Source: Yponomeuta sedellus
Taxonomy: Eukaryota; Arthropoda; Insecta; Lepidoptera; Yponomeutidae
NCBI GenBank assembly: GCA_934045075.1
Contig: OW203740.1
Coordinates: 17,249,878 to 17,313,877 of the forward strand
Length of the DNA stretch: 64,000 bases
Direction of reading: 5' to 3'
Shown here: positions 1-10,400 of the stretch, in pieces
Layout: each line of letters opens with the position of its first letter
How positions within the stretch are numbered: position 1 is the stretch's first letter
Translations under genes and position numbers: made by a program
Notes under the pieces: model-generated
The model's database searches: none
Told to the model about the DNA's origin: nothing
The model's input: only the letters and a program-made list of their open reading frames with translations

Positions 1-204
1 GCGGTGGGCATCGCTGCTTAGTGTTGTGCGGGCCAGCTGCAATAGCATTCTGAGCATCATAACAGGCCGCTTAGATGCCACACGTCAGTATGCCAGCCTC
101 CATATACCATCTGAGGCGTACTGTGAAATGTAATTTTTAACGTTATGTTTTTAGCTTTAGGCACTGACATGTATAATTTAAGGCGACTACCTAAAATGAC
201 TTTG

Positions 205-345
205 ACATACATACATACATACATAACCTCACGCCTGTATCCCAGAGGGGTAGGCAGAGACCAGGGACTGCCACTTGCCACGATCCTGATAGATCACTTT
301 CGCTTCATCAACGTTCATAAGTCGTTGCATGCACGCACGCCGGTT
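205..345 (-). pseudogene. LINE ORF2 C-terminal fragment
   Basis: On the minus strand this encodes the tail of a LINE reverse-transcriptase protein, with the motif RNRRACMQRL then VDEAKV and VSAYPSGIQA, followed by an ATGT-type simple tail. The same tail recurs on the plus strand at 27772-27990 and, shorter, at 16664-16805 (minus), 44107-44185 (plus) and 56535-56572 (plus). It is a 5'-truncated retroposed end, not a gene. The LINE clade is not resolved; an RTE-like origin is a guess. Confidence 0.7.
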
Positions 346-760
346 CCGGCTTTGGCATGCTGAGAAAAACAAAAAAAAATATTTAAATACCACGGAGTGA
401 ATGTGTTGTATTCATATTTTGTTATATGTTTACCGCTGAGAAGTAGTTCTGGATTTTAACGCACTTTGACTAAACACATTCAATAAATCTCGCTATTTGA
501 CAGCCTTGCTGTTAAAAAAAGTAAAAGAATGACAAAGTTACACACTCTGGCATTACACATTCGTAGCATATTTGTATGTGCAATACAAATATTAATAATT
601 GATTTATTTTATTTGCTGGTATTACAGCTGGGTGATTTACACATAATAAAATCTTATAGTGAATTACATGTAAGATTGTATTTTTCACTAGTAATCACTG
701 GTAACGAGGAATAAGCTTTATTGCAATCTTGGTATTGATTTTAAAGTTTGATGTTTTTTT
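346..760. other. no recognisable feature
   Basis: AT-rich sequence between two LINE fragments. Short open frames are present but none has recognisable domains. I see no tRNA, rRNA or repeat that recurs elsewhere in the window. Confidence 0.5.
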
Positions 761-1036
761 ATGCGCCTTCAAGGGCAAAGTCTGAAAGTTTTGAAAGCGT
801 CTGTTGCTTTCAGACGCTTTCAAACTGTAGGTGGCCAACACAATGTAAATACTAAAATTAAACATAAACTTTCGTTCCTAAGATTTAGGCTGACTAATAC
901 ATTCTTCACGGGGCACTGTATATGTTTTTATAATAAAATTCCTGATGATATATTAATCTTCCCTGAAACGCAGTTCAAAAAATATCCAAAGTACCCGTTG
1001 TGTCTAAAGGGCTACTTTATAACCTTCATTAAGTAA
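761..1036 (+). pseudogene. LINE reverse-transcriptase C-terminal remnant
   Basis: The frame ends with a segment of the kind found downstream of the reverse transcriptase in jockey/CR1-like insect LINEs: FYNKIPDDI, then a PETQFKKYPK stretch, then KGYF. In those proteins 'FYNKLP...LP...FK...L..K.YY' is the usual carboxy end. The amino-terminal third, around KVLKASVAFRRFQ, is not convincing. No catalytic domain is present. This is judged from family pattern memory only and could be wrong. Confidence 0.45.
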
Positions 1037-2460
1037 TTTTGAGTAAAAAATTTTGATTAATTGATTTCCCAGACCTCCGTTAGAGACTGGCTTTGGGACC
1101 AGTCTTCGTGGGACGAGTTACCCGCGGAGCCGTTTACACGTTACGTCCTATAGCGCCGCGATACGCGCGGCATGACGAGCGTACGTTTTCCCGTAATTTA
1201 ATACAGCGTTTACCCGCCGAAATGTGTCGCCTACTTGAGATGATATTTCCCTTTACGAGCCCTTAATAAACGTGCTCAGTGACACTGGTGCCATCTAGCG
1301 GTGGAACCTGAAGACTGTATCTACTTAGCAGCGTGACACAAAAAGACGGCTTTAGTTTCATCCATTTGTATAATCCACGAACGCGTGAAATACGATGGAG
1401 CCAGGCTTGTTCAAGCGAATTTGATATTTTTATTTTAGGAAGCCATAATGCATAACTATATATAATTAAAATAACATATGTATATTACAATACTCTTTGT
1501 CTAAGAAAAGTCTAGGCTACACAAAAAATGTTTATAATTGAATTTTGTCGAAAGGAATTTATTGAAAAGATAGTCAATAATGCACAATCACATAATTCGT
1601 AGACAAATGAAACAGCCAATAATGTATTGACAATATCGATATCGAACACAAATTGTTGTCAGTACGTAAAAGGTACAAAGAACTTTTATTATAGACCACG
1701 GGGACAGTTTGATTGAACTCTTGTCAACCAACAATGAAGTGAAACTTCCAGTTGTCTCAAATCCTGGAACGTTCTGTCGCGAAGGTACCATTCCTCTGTT
1801 AAATTATCTTTATCACAAAGTAACAAGAACTCCTCCACGGCAATAAATCTCACCTTTATTTCGTGAGGCATAAGCTGCATTTTGCCGCGTGCGTAGAGAC
1901 GAAAGTAATGTGGGCTGTATTAATTTTTCCCTGTAGCGTGATTTTGTGAACGCGTTACGACAAACTCTGTGAGCGGTTTCAAGGTTGAAAGGGTCCAGTT
2001 TGGTTTGAGCTCTTTTAAGCGTTATATTTGTCTGTAAAAGGGTGTATTTCAACGGGTCAGAGTAGGCTGGTTCGGACGTTTTGGCGCTCTGGCGGCTCGG
2101 CGTTTTCCTGAAATAATTAAATGTCAATTTAATTCGAGAACTCGTGTTAATAGGCTGGTTTCGCGTCAAATAAGAATCACACGCGAATATGTTTATTCAA
2201 GGCATCTACACCGCCTGTAAGGGGAAGATGGGGAGATTTGACACGGATGAGAGTAATTTACTTACTTACCCAATTTTCTCTGAAAATTACTGACTGATGT
2301 TTGCAAAGTAACCTTCAATATTGTGGATTTTATCTGATGTTTAAGTGCAAACAAGTCTTTGTATTTTGTGTGTTGAAAATAATCTAGGACAAACATTAAT
2401 AAGTATGAATTAAGTTAAAAAGGATAAAATAAAAGATAAGATAAGAAGGGTAAGTAATGA
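1037..2460. other. unassigned stretch with minus-strand open frames
   Basis: The first part (about 1060-1330) is relatively GC-rich and contains a 'ggtgccatctagcggtgg' stretch of a kind often seen in insect repeats. On the minus strand two overlapping open frames (2169-1813, 118 aa; 1880-1689, 63 aa) carry basic, charged sequence, but I recognise no domain. They overlap in different frames, so at most one can be coding. They could be a decayed repeat or an exon; there is no clear splice evidence. Confidence 0.3.
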
Positions 2461-2770
2461 CTTAAAGGCGGTGGTAGCAGAGTGGTAGAACACCAACTTT
2501 CCAATCGAGAGGTCGTGGGTTGAAATCCAGGCATATACCGATGACTTTGTTTTCTACGTTATGTACATTTGTGAAGTTAATTAAAATAGCAATACCACTC
2601 GCCAACTGTGTAGGATAACATCATGAGGCAACGTGACTGTCTGAGGTGTTCCTACATCTCAGTTCTTTAAATTTTTAATGCGCGGTGGGCACGCGTAGTA
2701 ATTAAGACCATACTCTCTCGCTAAGAGAAGGCGAGTGCCTTGAAATGGGATGTATAAAGGCTACATAAAA
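2461..2770 (+). mobile_element. tRNA-derived SINE, family S1
   Basis: It begins with a tRNA-like head containing an A-box-like 'GGTGGTAGCAGAGTGGTAG' and a B-box-like 'GGTCGTGGGTTGAAATCC', then the shared body 'ATGACTTTGTTTTCTA' and 'GTACATTTGTGAAGTT', then the 'GTGGGCACGCGTAGTAATTA' block and a short A-rich tail. Other copies are at 14028-14165, at 28564-28696 plus 28894-29090 (split by a LINE insertion), and minus-strand pieces at 52440-52560, 57010-57075 and 58050-58240. The recurring order of blocks supports a real family of about 300 bp. Confidence 0.75.
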
Positions 2771-2872
2771 AAAATTTAAATGAAGCAAGCCTTCAAATTG
2801 TGTAAATAATTATCTGGAGTAGTAGTTAAATAAGTATCAGAAACAATTGAAAACACGTTCATAGCTATACCA

Positions 2873-2950
2873 GCGTAGTAGCTACGCCGTAGTAACTACG
2901 GCATAGCAACTTCGGCCTAACAACTTCGGTGTGACTACGGCGTAGCATCG
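2873..2950. repeat. 14-bp minisatellite, decayed
   Basis: About five imperfect copies of a roughly 14-bp unit of the form GGCRTAGYAACTAC stand in tandem. They give several short palindromes such as CTACGGCGTAG. A minus-strand open frame through it is an artefact of the repeat. Confidence 0.6.
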
Positions 2951-3495
2951 TAAAACTACGTTCAGTGAAAGTTACATTATAGTTTGACTTCATGTGTAAA
3001 CGTGACGTATATAGTTCGCGAAAAATCTTCGAAATGAAATACTTTTTCACCGTAGTTGAAACCTCAATGTCTCTAAAAAGTCTCTAACATTATTGCGTTA
3101 CGAACCATAATTCTATAATTCATGAGGCTTATACCTTGTCACTGTCCGTCGTAATCTCATGTGGCTTATTACACGACTGCGTCAGTAGGAAGTTTATGAT
3201 TTTATATGTATGTGTGTATCACTTGTTTGTATAATGTTCCTTGGCACTTTCAGCACTTTTACTTTGTTTTGCTTTGTAAAATTTATTTTCTGATTTAGAG
3301 CCACCTCTGGAAGCATTATAATCTTATATGAAAGATTTTTAGCCTCCAGAACAAGAAAACTTTTGTGTACTTTTTTACTTTGAAATAAACAGTTAATTTT
3401 TTTTTTATTTTTTTTATGTATTGCTCAGTAGCCCAAACGGCATGACGTATTTGAGCTTGAGGGATGTTATTTGAGAATGGCACTGGATGTATATC

Positions 3496-3572
3496 AAGAT
3501 ATCATCATCATCATCATTTTCAACCCATTACGTCCCTACAGGGAGGCACGGTTCTCTTCCCTGAGGAAGCTA
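3496..3572 (-). mobile_element. 5S-derived SINE type B, 3' end only
   Basis: It starts with (ATC)n and reads, on the minus strand, into the 'cctcagggaagag...gggacgtaatgggttga' tail of the type B 5S-SINE described at 44756-45106. The 5' body is missing. Confidence 0.7.
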
Positions 3573-3705
3573 TAATAAGATAACAATATTATTTATTGTA
3601 CACCGGAAAAAAACAAAAAAACATAAAATTCACCAAGATACATTGTACAAAAGACAGCCTTGATGCTAAAAGCAATTTCTTTAGCCAACTTTACGACATA
3701 AAGTT
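3573..3705 (-). mobile_element. LINE 3' tail (AATATTCTTATC family)
   Basis: A minus-strand retroposed LINE end with 'TTTATTGTACACC' and 'AAAAGCAATTTCTTTAGCCA'. It matches the tail better seen at 28400-28556 and 19374-19520. Only the untranslated 3' region is present. Confidence 0.6.
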
Positions 3706-3762
3706 GCCGAAGGGATAAATAGGTTTTTAAAGTTGCTGAAGGAAATTAAAAAGACAGTTCAA

Positions 3763-4441
3763 AGGGGACGGGCATTTCTGGGCCTGATTGTAAATAGTTG
3801 AGATATGGTTTAAAAAAAGTGTTATATTTTTCTATTTTAAAATAAAAAAATGAGCTTAATTCACAATCTGGTTAAAAATAAGTTTACGTTACTAATAAAA
3901 TAGGATGCCGATTACTTTAATCGATTAGTGTGAATGTATCAAATAAAAATACTTACACCAGATGATTTATTTAATCAAAGTAAATAAATACATTAATAAT
4001 TTATATAATGTCAACAGTTTAAAAAAATCAAACTATTTATTAACTTGATGAAAATAAATCTTTAAATTGATTCTCGTTTACAGATCGATTTATTACGCGT
4101 GTTTGTCAACTGTATTTTTAATCTGTGTCTGTGCTAACCAGTGACAGCTCACTGACAGTTGCCATGTTACCAAAAATTGAATTGATTTAATTCTATAACT
4201 CTCCGACCAGTGCTTTCTTTCTACGGACTTCTGATCTTGCTTAACTGGTACGACCCTTGCTATCATAACGGACACGGAAAAGTTTAATATAATTTATTGT
4301 TAACTTGTTGCATTACCTCACTTTTACTAAATCTCCTATAACTCTGCTCTCAGATTGCCATAAGCTCTAAATTGACATCACTTTCGTCTTTTTACACCTA
4401 GGCCCAAGAATGTATGAAAGTGTATCCGTTTCCTTGGAATA
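3763..4441 (-). repeat. dispersed repeat, inverted partner of 42774-43533
   Basis: Read on the minus strand, this matches the plus strand of 42774-43533 over most of its length. Shared blocks include 'ACTTTCATACATTCTTGGGC', 'AATCTGAGAGCAGAGTTATA', 'AGAAAGAAAGCACTGG' and 'GATTAAAGTAATCGGCATCC'. The two copies have diverged clearly. No coding capacity is evident beyond a short shared peptide-like stretch around SVERKHW, and I do not know the family. Confidence 0.75.
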
Positions 4442-4702
4442 CAGAAGTGTATGTAGTAATAATAGTAATAATAACTATTTAAATTTACAATTATTTTCGA
4501 TACTAAGGAAATTTATTATTAAATATTACATTAATTCAATATTATAAGTTAAAATGTCTGCAATTTATGATTTTCAATACTTAATGGTATTAACTTAATA
4601 CCTGTTAAGCACCGTATGATGCAATATTTTTATTTACAAATCCGTGTTTATTCAACCATATTTTCACATAGTATTTTCTAAGGTTACCACGAGTAGTAGA
4701 CA

Positions 4703-5606
4703 TAATTAAAATTGTTTATATACGGATTTATGCTCGTTTATTACAATTTTCCAACGTTTCGGCACTTTTTCAGGTGCCGTGGTCCCGGATGACTGAGAGG
4801 AGTGACTGACAAAATTGGGAGTATATTGAAACGCTCTTCAATCAGAACCATCTACCAGCCGCCAAGAAAGATACACCAATTCATGCAAAGTGTCAAGCAC
4901 AGGATTCCCTTACAATAGGCAGGAGTATACAAACTTGACTGTGAATGTGGTTCCTCGTACATTGGTACCATAAATGAAGCGTACCATAGCTGAGCGGGTG
5001 AAGGAACATATCGCTGATGTGAAACATAAGCGCTCTGGTAGATCTGCAGTCAGCGAGTATACACTTAGCGGTACCAACCACTTTATACATTTCGATAAAG
5101 TTAAAGTTCTAGCCCGAGAAGACCGTTTCTTCCCTAGAATGATACGCGAGGCAATAGAGATCCGCCGGCATCCAAATTTTAATAGAGATCGTGGTTGGAA
5201 CATACCGGTAGCATGGGAACCAGTGCTTAAGTGCATGAGACCCCCTTGCTAGAAGCGTGACTGTAGAATAAATAATAAAAATAAATTTAATTTCAATTAA
5301 TAATCAGTATCTTTAAGTCATATAAAGTAATTAGTTTATAAATTTAATTTTAACTTCAATTACTAATAATCAATATTGTTGACTTTATATAAAAAATAAT
5401 TGGTTTGTCTATTTTGGAACGTAACTTCATAATTAACTTTTGTAATCTTTGCCGAGGGTAGTAAACTAACCGTTAATGATTTCTAAAAGACACCTGTCAC
5501 CTCAGTCATGCGGCACCACGGCACCTGAAAAAGTGCCGAAACGTCGGAAAATTGTAAAAAATGTAATAAACGAGCATAAATCCGTATAGAAACAGTTTTA
5601 ATCATA
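4703..5606 (+). mobile_element. Penelope-like element remnant
   Basis: The block is bounded by inverted copies of one roughly 90-bp terminal sequence (4703-4795 minus, 5517-5606 plus) containing 'GGCACCTGAAAAAGTGCC', 'GAAACG' and 'TAATAAACGAGCATAAATCC'. Between them is the 3' part of a Penelope-like retroelement protein. Terminal repeats in inverted arrangement are known for Penelope-like elements. Further pieces of the same terminal region are at 43948-44050 (minus) and 46380-46766 (plus, together with the 3' untranslated region). The reverse transcriptase is missing. Confidence 0.7.
4839..5252 (+). pseudogene. GIY-YIG endonuclease of a Penelope-like element, broken
   Basis: Penelope-like elements carry a C-terminal GIY-YIG nuclease that nicks the target. 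Here the core start is seen as GVYKLDCECGSSYIG near 4923-4967. The rest, ERVKEHIADVKHKR then REAIEIRRHPNFNRD, continues in another frame at 4974-5252, so there is a frameshift near 4980-4990. An in-frame stop also precedes the GVY segment (near 4915). The family's Tyr, Arg (in RxxEH) and Glu (in REAIEI) positions are recognisable. The ATG at 4974 is not a real start. Confidence 0.7.
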
Positions 5607-6048
5607 TTTTCACATGACAATTAATATTTAAACAGAACCAAAAAAGGAACTAAATTTAAAACTGACAAAAGTAAAAAAACTATAGCCAACAATACTTATG
5701 AAATATAAAAATTATAAGCTTTACTCAAGTTGGAAATTAGGCAGATAATGTGTACTTAGTGCTTTCACAAGCTCTAGTTCAAAAATTTAATAAATGTTTA
5801 AGGGGCTCTTTTGTAGTTGAAAGTTGAGGAAAAGTCCTTAGTTTTTATATAATGCTTGTTTCATTGTTACTAAATATGAGGACAAGACAATCTTAATTAG
5901 TTTGTCTATGTACTCGTATTTTAACGTACTCGTACATGTGTACTTTGGTGTCAGTCTAGCTTAAAAGTAGTATATACTATAATTATATTGTACTAAGATT
6001 GTTACCCAAATTAATATTCCTCATTCGCCTGTGCATCTTCGTAGCGTC
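5607..6048. other. no recognisable feature
   Basis: AT-rich sequence between the Penelope-like remnant and the next SINE. I see no coding or structural RNA signal. Confidence 0.5.
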
Positions 6049-6364
6049 CAGTGGTATCTTCACTCACACTAGATGGGTGAAGGGACCACTCGGACGCTGC
6101 AGTGCTTGGGACATGGTTTTAGATGGTGTAGGCTTGCACAACACCTAAACCATCCTGACAGGTTAGTTGGCCTAGCCCTAGTAAATACATGTGGAGCCAA
6201 CCAAGATGCGGTTTTCCTCACGATGTTTTCCTTTGCGTTAGCGTGTGTTTTGGCGACAACAAATTCGCAAATCGGCAAAGCGGTGGTAGCTCAATAGGAA
6301 GAACGATGGACTCGTAAGCGAGAGGCAGGTTCGATCCCCAGTGCGGGCATGTACAAATGACTTT
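6049..6364 (-). mobile_element. tRNA-derived SINE, family S2, with 5' inversion
   Basis: The first part is the 3' region of the S2 SINE in minus orientation ('CCAGTGGTATCTTCACTCAC'...'ACGATGTTTTCCTT'). The last part (6279-6364) is the S2 head in plus orientation with 'GGTGGTAGCTCAATAGG' and 'AGGTTCGATCCC'. Relative to the intact copies at 20662-21065 and 48533-48936 the 5' segment is inverted, as expected from twin priming during target-primed reverse transcription. The BEL element starts 21 bp downstream. Confidence 0.75.
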
Positions 6365-6384
6365 GTTTATATGCTTAATAAACC

Positions 6385-6632
6385 TGTTCACGCGCCTGTT
6401 AGAAGTTATTAGCAACGATTGTGAATCTGGTGACTGTTGGTTTCACAGTTGAAGTAGGCGTTTTTCTAATGTCGGTACATTGCCTTTATTTTTGTTTAAA
6501 TATCACTCACTTTTCTCGATCTGACGAGACACAAGGCATCCTTGTATAACCGTATTTTTTTATCGTTATTACATCTAAAAGTAAACCAAAGCCTGAGTTT
6601 TATTGAAGAAACTCCATTCTTGAGCTAAAACA
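6385..6632 (+). repeat. 5' LTR of the BEL element
   Basis: 248 bp, TG...CA ends, no difference seen from 12969-13216. It should contain the promoter for the element RNA. It is preceded by the target duplication AAACC. Confidence 0.95.
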
Positions 6633-6640
6633 AGAAATTT

Positions 6641-6653
6641 TGGCGCCCGAACA
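6641..6653 (+). promoter_or_regulatory. primer binding site, tRNA-Lys type
   Basis: TGGCGCCCGAACA lies 8 bp after the 5' LTR. It is complementary to the 3' end of tRNA-Lys(UUU) including CCA, the usual primer for minus-strand synthesis in elements with this site. Confidence 0.8.
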
Positions 6654-7475
6654 CGCACGAAATACAAGAAAAATCTGCAAAAATCATCGTCGGCCACGTT
6701 GTACCTACGTGTTAGTCAAGAACATAGAAGCTAAACAAAGAAGAGCCTGGATCTAGTGCAGCTGAAGAAAACCTGCAGCCCTATAACACCTGGACAACGA
6801 CTACTCTAAAGTATCGGCCGGTGCGCAGCGCAGGAACAACTTTTCCACTCAGATAAGTGCCCTTCCTTTGTTCTCAAAAACCCACCTAAATCCGTTTTAT
6901 CCTTCCTCTAAACCGTTTTACTCGATAGCTACATATCTAGAACCATATTTGAAGTCAAAAATATTGCCTGTGAGCTTCACTTGTGCATTTATTTTTCGTT
7001 CTGTCGGTTTTACAAGGTACCTACTACAACAAAAAATACATTAAATTCTATTGTACATTTCAGTTCTAAATTGTAAAACTAATTTCCTAAACCTACCTAA
7101 ACAATAAAATAAACAAAAAAATTCAGTATATACGTAAAAAAGTGAATAATTAAAAAGTATAAAATTGAACAGTTACATATCCGTTCTGCCAGCATAACTT
7201 CTGCTTAGGTTTTCAATTTAAATTCTTATCCCGGTTTGCCGACCATTCCAGGCTTGGTGTCTCTGCCCTACCCTGCACGGTCAGCCTGTTGCACTCGAGT
7301 TTCGCAATTATTGGAGTTCAGTGACCCAGCTACCGACTGCGGAGCCCACCGAAGCGAGGAGCGTCAGATAAGCATTTTTATTTCTTCTTGTTTAATTCTG
7401 CTGTTGCATCTTGTTGACTTCTATTTCAATTAACCGAAATTAAATTTCACAAAACGTTTAAGCATCTACTCAACT

Positions 7476-10400
7476 ATGCCGGACAATGTAGCGCCTGCTG
7501 CATCTGCAGCGCCTTCCTTGAAGGAACTACTATTCAAACGTATTTCCATCAAAGGACAAATAACTAGATTTAAGAATTATTTCGAAAAACTAAATAAATC
7601 AACACAAATTATTAGCATGGACATTGCCGAGTTGACATTGAGAGTTGCAAAATTGGAAGGTTTGTCAGCAAAATTCGACAGTTTACAATCTGAGATTGAG
7701 GTTATGAATGCTCAAAGTATTGATACGGAGATTGACGAGCGGGAGCGCATTGAAAGTGACATTATTCAAAATTTAGCAGCAGCCCAAACATTTTTGAATA
7801 AATACAGTCACATAGATAATGAAAACAAAAATCGACGAGAATCCATTTTCATTGCGTCTTCCGATCGCCAGGAAATTAATTTTAAACTACCGCAAATACA
7901 AGTTTCAAAATTTGACGGATCATATTTTCGCTGGCTCGAGTTTCGAGATACATTTTTGAATCTCGTGCATAATAATGAGAGAATTGCCGAAATACATAAA
8001 TTCCATTATTTAATTTCCTATCTCGAAGGTGACGCGGCGCGCATTGTTGCCAATCTTGAAGTATCGTCGTCCAACTATAAAGAAGCTTGGAAACTGATCT
8101 TAGAACGTTACGATAACAAGAGAATACTTATTAATCATCACTTAGATGCGTTATTTAACATTCAAGCACAACGTGAATCAGAAAGGTCATTACGTTTCTT
8201 AGTGGACCATGTCACTAAAAACCTACGCGCGTTGGCCAGTCTAGGTCAGAAAACTGACCACTGGGATGTGCTAATAATATACATGCTAACTTCTAAATTA
8301 GATAGCCGTACGTTGGCAAAATGGGAAGAATACCGCAACACGTTGGAGGATGTGCCGAGCTTGGAGCAATTCAAAAGATTTTTAATAGATCGCGCTGATG
8401 TGTTAGAAAGTCTAAATCGCAACAAACCCACTACAAGCACTAATAATTTTGTACCTAAGCCTCAGATTGCTCCGCGTCCTATGATTTCGAATCACCATAA
8501 TAATTTTAACAAACCTGTCCGTTCTCAGGCACAACACACCAAATCATTCGCGATGACTCAGAGTCAGCCCGTTGTTTACCTCTGCATTATTTGCAACGGC
8601 AATCATAAAATATATGATTGTTCTACTTTCCAATCAAAAAATATCAAAGAAAGGCTTGAATACGTGTCAAAATACAAGTTATGCCAAAATTGCCTGCGTC
8701 AAGGACACCCTTCGAGTGAATGCCGAATGGGCCCTTGTCGTCAATGTAATCAAAAACATAATAGTTTATTGCACAATCCTAACCGCACTGTGGCAGTCAA
8801 CGCTAACGTTGATGTCCAAGATAATCAATCTGTCGTAACGTTTGCAAAACAAAACACAAATCAGGTACTTTTATCCACCGCCGTGATACAAGTTTGTAAT
8901 CCTCAAAATAATAGACTGGAAACTGTGCGTGCGCTTTTGGATTGTGGCAGTCAGTCATCATTTTTAACAAAATCACTGCAACAAAAACTCCAACTGAAAT
9001 CGAACCCGATAGATTCGGTTAATGTCATAGGAATAGGTAATAACTGTTCTAACAAAGCTGTAGAAACTAGTGTTGCCCAGCTAAAATCCATGACAAGTAA
9101 CTATCAAGTCACACTTTCTTGCTACGTCCTCGATGACTTAACTGGAGATTTACCAAAGGCTCCCATCGATCTGCAAAATTTATCTATACCTAAAGAGTTC
9201 ACACTGGCCGACCCTAAATTCGACCAACCTGCTCCCATTGAAATTCTCATTGGGGCAGATCTGTTCTGGGACATTCTAGAATGCGAACAACGCTCCCTAG
9301 GTGTCAACAATCCTAAATTGCAAAATTCTAAGTTTGGTTGGATAGTGGCTGGCCCTATTCAATCCCAAAATGTACAGAAAAATATTCAGTGCAATCACGC
9401 AATATTAACAAAATCCACTGTTGACCAGATGCTTCCTAAGTTCTGGGAACTAGAAGAATTGCCTCAAAAGCAAATTCTTACTAAAGAAGAAATGCAATGC
9501 GAAAACCATTTCCTAAATAATACCACGCGTTTACCTAACGGCAGATTTTGTGTGAAGTTACCACTAAAGGACTCTCCAGACTGCCTAGGTAATTCGTACA
9601 ACCAAGCGAAAAGACGTTTATTAAACTTAGAAAAACGGTTTCGGAAAAATCCGAAACTAAAGTCACAATACACAGAGTTCATAAGAGAATATTCAGCATT
9701 AGGTCACCTAAAGAAATCACAAAATGACATTCCAAATCCATCTTATTTTCTCTGTCATCATGCAGTATTCAAGGAGGATAGCGAATCTACTAAGATCCGA
9801 GTAGTGTTCGACGGTTCAGCTCCCACTACCTCTGGCTACTCCGTCAATGACATTTTAATGGTAGGTCCAAACATGCAAGACACTCTATTCTCCATACTAA
9901 TCAGAGCACGACAGTACAAATTCATTCTGGCAGGTGATATTGCAAAAATGTACCGCCAAGTGGAAGTCGCTGATGAAGATCGTGACCTCCAATTGATACT
10001 ATGGAGAGAAGAAGAGACGAAGCCTATAGAAACATTGCGACTGAGTACTGTCACTTACGGCACAGCAAGTGCCAGTTACTTGAGCACTAGATGTCTTTGG
10101 CAGGTGGGAGAGGAGTGCGAGGATGAACTTATTAAAACTATAATTCAAGGCGACTTTTACGTCGACGATCTAATAACCGGGTCTGACGACGCATCAGAAT
10201 TAAAATACATACAAAATTCAGTTTCAAATGCCCTAAGCGCAGCTGGTTTCCCCTTACGAAAATATAAAACTAACCTATCTACACTATTTCAAGATTCAGA
10301 ACTAAATATCCAAGATAAATTAACTCTCAGCGAATCGTCGAGCACTCTTGGTATCGGGTGGGATCCAGCTACAGACACACTTAATTTTCCAACGAATCTT

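Noticed and set aside
6073..6297. Open frames on both strands near 6.1-6.3 kb
   Set aside because: They lie within an S2 SINE and recur with its other copies.
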